Made by a program: the position numbers and the translations under genes
Shown: positions 5,781 through 6,880 of the stretch, piece by piece
Layout of the letters: every line of letters starts with the position of its first letter
Numbering within the stretch: the stretch's first letter is position 1
Notes under the pieces: generated by a model
The model's database searches: none
Told to the model about the DNA's origin: nothing
The model's input: only the letters and a program-made list of their open reading frames with translations
DNA from: Candidatus Zixiibacteriota bacterium
GTDB lineage: Bacteria; Zixibacteria; MSB-5A5; GN15; PGXB01
NCBI GenBank assembly: GCA_024230695.1
Contig: JAAERC010000773.1
Location: 1 to 6,880 of the forward strand
Direction: 5' to 3'
Length of the DNA stretch: 6,880 nucleotides

Positions 5781-6880
5781 ATGGTTAAGCGCAAGTATAT
5801 TATTAGTTTATTGTTATTTTCTCTATTTTTATTGCTGATAAATAGCAGTAGTTTTGCCGTTTACGGGATCAATCAAGAAAGCAATCTAAGAGATGATCTA
5901 CCGACAAGAATCATTGTTAAATTCGAGAAAAATATTTCAAATCAAATAAAAGCGGGCAAATCAAAAACTACCGCTCTTAATATTAACCACGCAGAAATTG
6001 ACAAAATTAATTCTAAATATCAGATACATCATATAACTCCTATGGTTGATTTGACCGGGATTTCTTCGGGCTATAATCGTTTTAGAGATGTTTATATTTT
6101 TGAGACAAAAGCTAACTTTGGCGCAGAAGAAATAGTTTCTGAATATAAGAATATCCCGGGAGTTTTGTATGCTGAGATCGATCAGATCGCCGAGTATTAT
6201 GATAGCCCAAACGATCCGCTTTACGCGCACCAGTGGAGTTTGAATAATACCGAACAAGAACATTATCATGTAAAACGAATATACGGATATAACAACGATC
6301 AGCTGATTTTGACAACGGGAAAGATAGATGCTGACATTGATGCAGATGAAATCTTTTCTAATCCCACTGATAATACTACAACCACAGTTGTCGCTATAAT
6401 AGATACCGGTGTTGATCGGGAACATCCTGATTTAATAAATAATATATGGGTCAATCCCAACGAAATTGCCGATGATGGTTTGGATAATGACAATAATGGT
6501 TTCATTGATGATATTAATGGATGGAATTTTGGCGGTGACATGCTAAATATCGGTAACGGGAACAATGATCTGTCAGACGATAATGGACATGGTACTCACT
6601 GTGCCGGAATAGTGGCGGCGACAAGTAATAATGAAATCGGAATTACAGGAATTGCCCCTAATTGTAATATTATGGCCCTTGGAATCGATCCTTTGCCGTT
6701 TGTTTCAATTATTTCCCAAGCGATAATCTATGCGGCCGATAATGGAGCCGACGTTATCAATATGAGTTTTGGGTTATATACTCAAAGTGATCTGGTGAGC
6801 GACGCTATTGCTTATGCTTACTCAAAAGGGGTTATCTTATGCGCGGCGATTGGTAATGATGGAGCCGAACAGTACAACTA
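5781..6880 (+). CDS. Secreted subtilisin-like serine protease (S8 family), 3' truncated by the window
   Basis: The frame is open from ATG 5781 to the window end: 366 full codons, without a stop. Residues 1-26 form a signal peptide: MVKRK, a hydrophobic core to about residue 20, and SSFA as probable cleavage site. A prosequence follows (about 40-138), with TRIIVKFEKN at its start and IPGVLYAEIDQIAEYY at its end, like the fervidolysin-type propeptide. NDPLYAHQWSLNN (144-156) then opens the mature enzyme. Catalytic Asp is D208 in VVAIIDTGVD, catalytic His is H270 in NGHGTHCAG, and the oxyanion-hole Asn is N359 in AAIGNDG. The catalytic Ser block (GTSMA type) lies beyond the window. Between Asp and His is an acidic loop (DDGLDNDNNGFIDD, 231-244) likely to bind calcium, as in many S8 enzymes of this group. 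It would act outside the cytoplasm on proteins or peptides. Later cell-surface or sorting domains are common in this group but cannot be seen here. It has its own leader and is probably not part of the preceding operon. Confidence 0.92.
   Translation, partial: MVKRKYIISLLLFSLFLLLINSSSFAVYGINQESNLRDDLPTRIIVKFEKNISNQIKAGKSKTTALNINHAEIDKINSKYQIHHITPMVDLTGISSGYNRFRDVYIFETKANFGAEEIVSEYKNIPGVLYAEIDQIAEYYDSPNDPLYAHQWSLNNTEQEHYHVKRIYGYNNDQLILTTGKIDADIDADEIFSNPTDNTTTTVVAIIDTGVDREHPDLINNIWVNPNEIADDGLDNDNNGFIDDINGWNFGGDMLNIGNGNNDLSDDNGHGTHCAGIVAATSNNEIGITGIAPNCNIMALGIDPLPFVSIISQAIIYAADNGADVINMSFGLYTQSDLVSDAIAYAYSKGVILCAAIGNDGAEQYN

Noticed and set aside
5961..6565. Three - strand open frames (154, 67 and 88 codons) under the S8 protease gene
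   Set aside because: They overlap the catalytic Asp and His blocks of a clear protease on the + strand and show no family motif of their own.

Overview
The window comes from an AT-rich bacterial chromosome, and every gene supported here lies on the + strand. No rRNA, tRNA, mobile element or CRISPR array allows a firm taxonomic call. Three traits weakly favour a Gram-negative lineage of the FCB type (Bacteroidetes, Zixibacteria or relatives): AT-rich leaders, mostly without Shine-Dalgarno sequences; a large secreted S8 protease with a fervidolysin-like prosequence; and surface-glycan type membrane genes. This placement is inference and carries low confidence.

Layout. Bases 1-156 hold the C-terminal end of an unidentified, highly charged, probably coiled-coil protein. 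A 256-base gap follows, with a 12-base palindrome and a 7-base-pair hairpin. Bases 413-2230 encode a GT-C fold membrane glycosyltransferase with an acidic DD pair in its first extracytoplasmic loop and a soluble C-terminal domain. After a 207-base gap with a possible promoter and a palindrome come three genes in a very tight row: a 70-residue exported or membrane protein with a YLDPGTGS motif (2438-2650), a 461-residue SAM-dependent methyltransferase with an extra N-terminal domain (2657-4042), and a 516-residue membrane-anchored alkaline phosphatase/sulfatase-superfamily enzyme (4048-5598). Gaps inside this trio are 6 and 5 bases, so it is almost certainly one transcription unit. After a further 182-base gap with a possible promoter and a clear ribosome binding site, a secreted subtilisin-like protease starts at 5781 and runs off the window before its catalytic serine.

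How the genes may work together. The GT-C enzyme would move sugars from a polyprenyl-phosphate carrier onto a surface glycan or lipid at the outer face of the inner membrane. The AlkP-superfamily enzyme has its catalytic domain on the same side and could add or remove a phosphate- or sulfate-linked group. The methyltransferase is cytoplasmic. Its N-terminal half carries a D-x4-N then D pattern resembling a protein-kinase or aminoglycoside-phosphotransferase catalytic loop, so it may be a fused kinase-like/methyltransferase protein, loosely comparable to the O-antigen chain terminator WbdD but in reverse domain order. The most interesting part of the window is this compact YLDPGTGS / methyltransferase / AlkP module, which looks like an uncharacterised cell-envelope modification system. 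The protease is probably an independent secreted gene.
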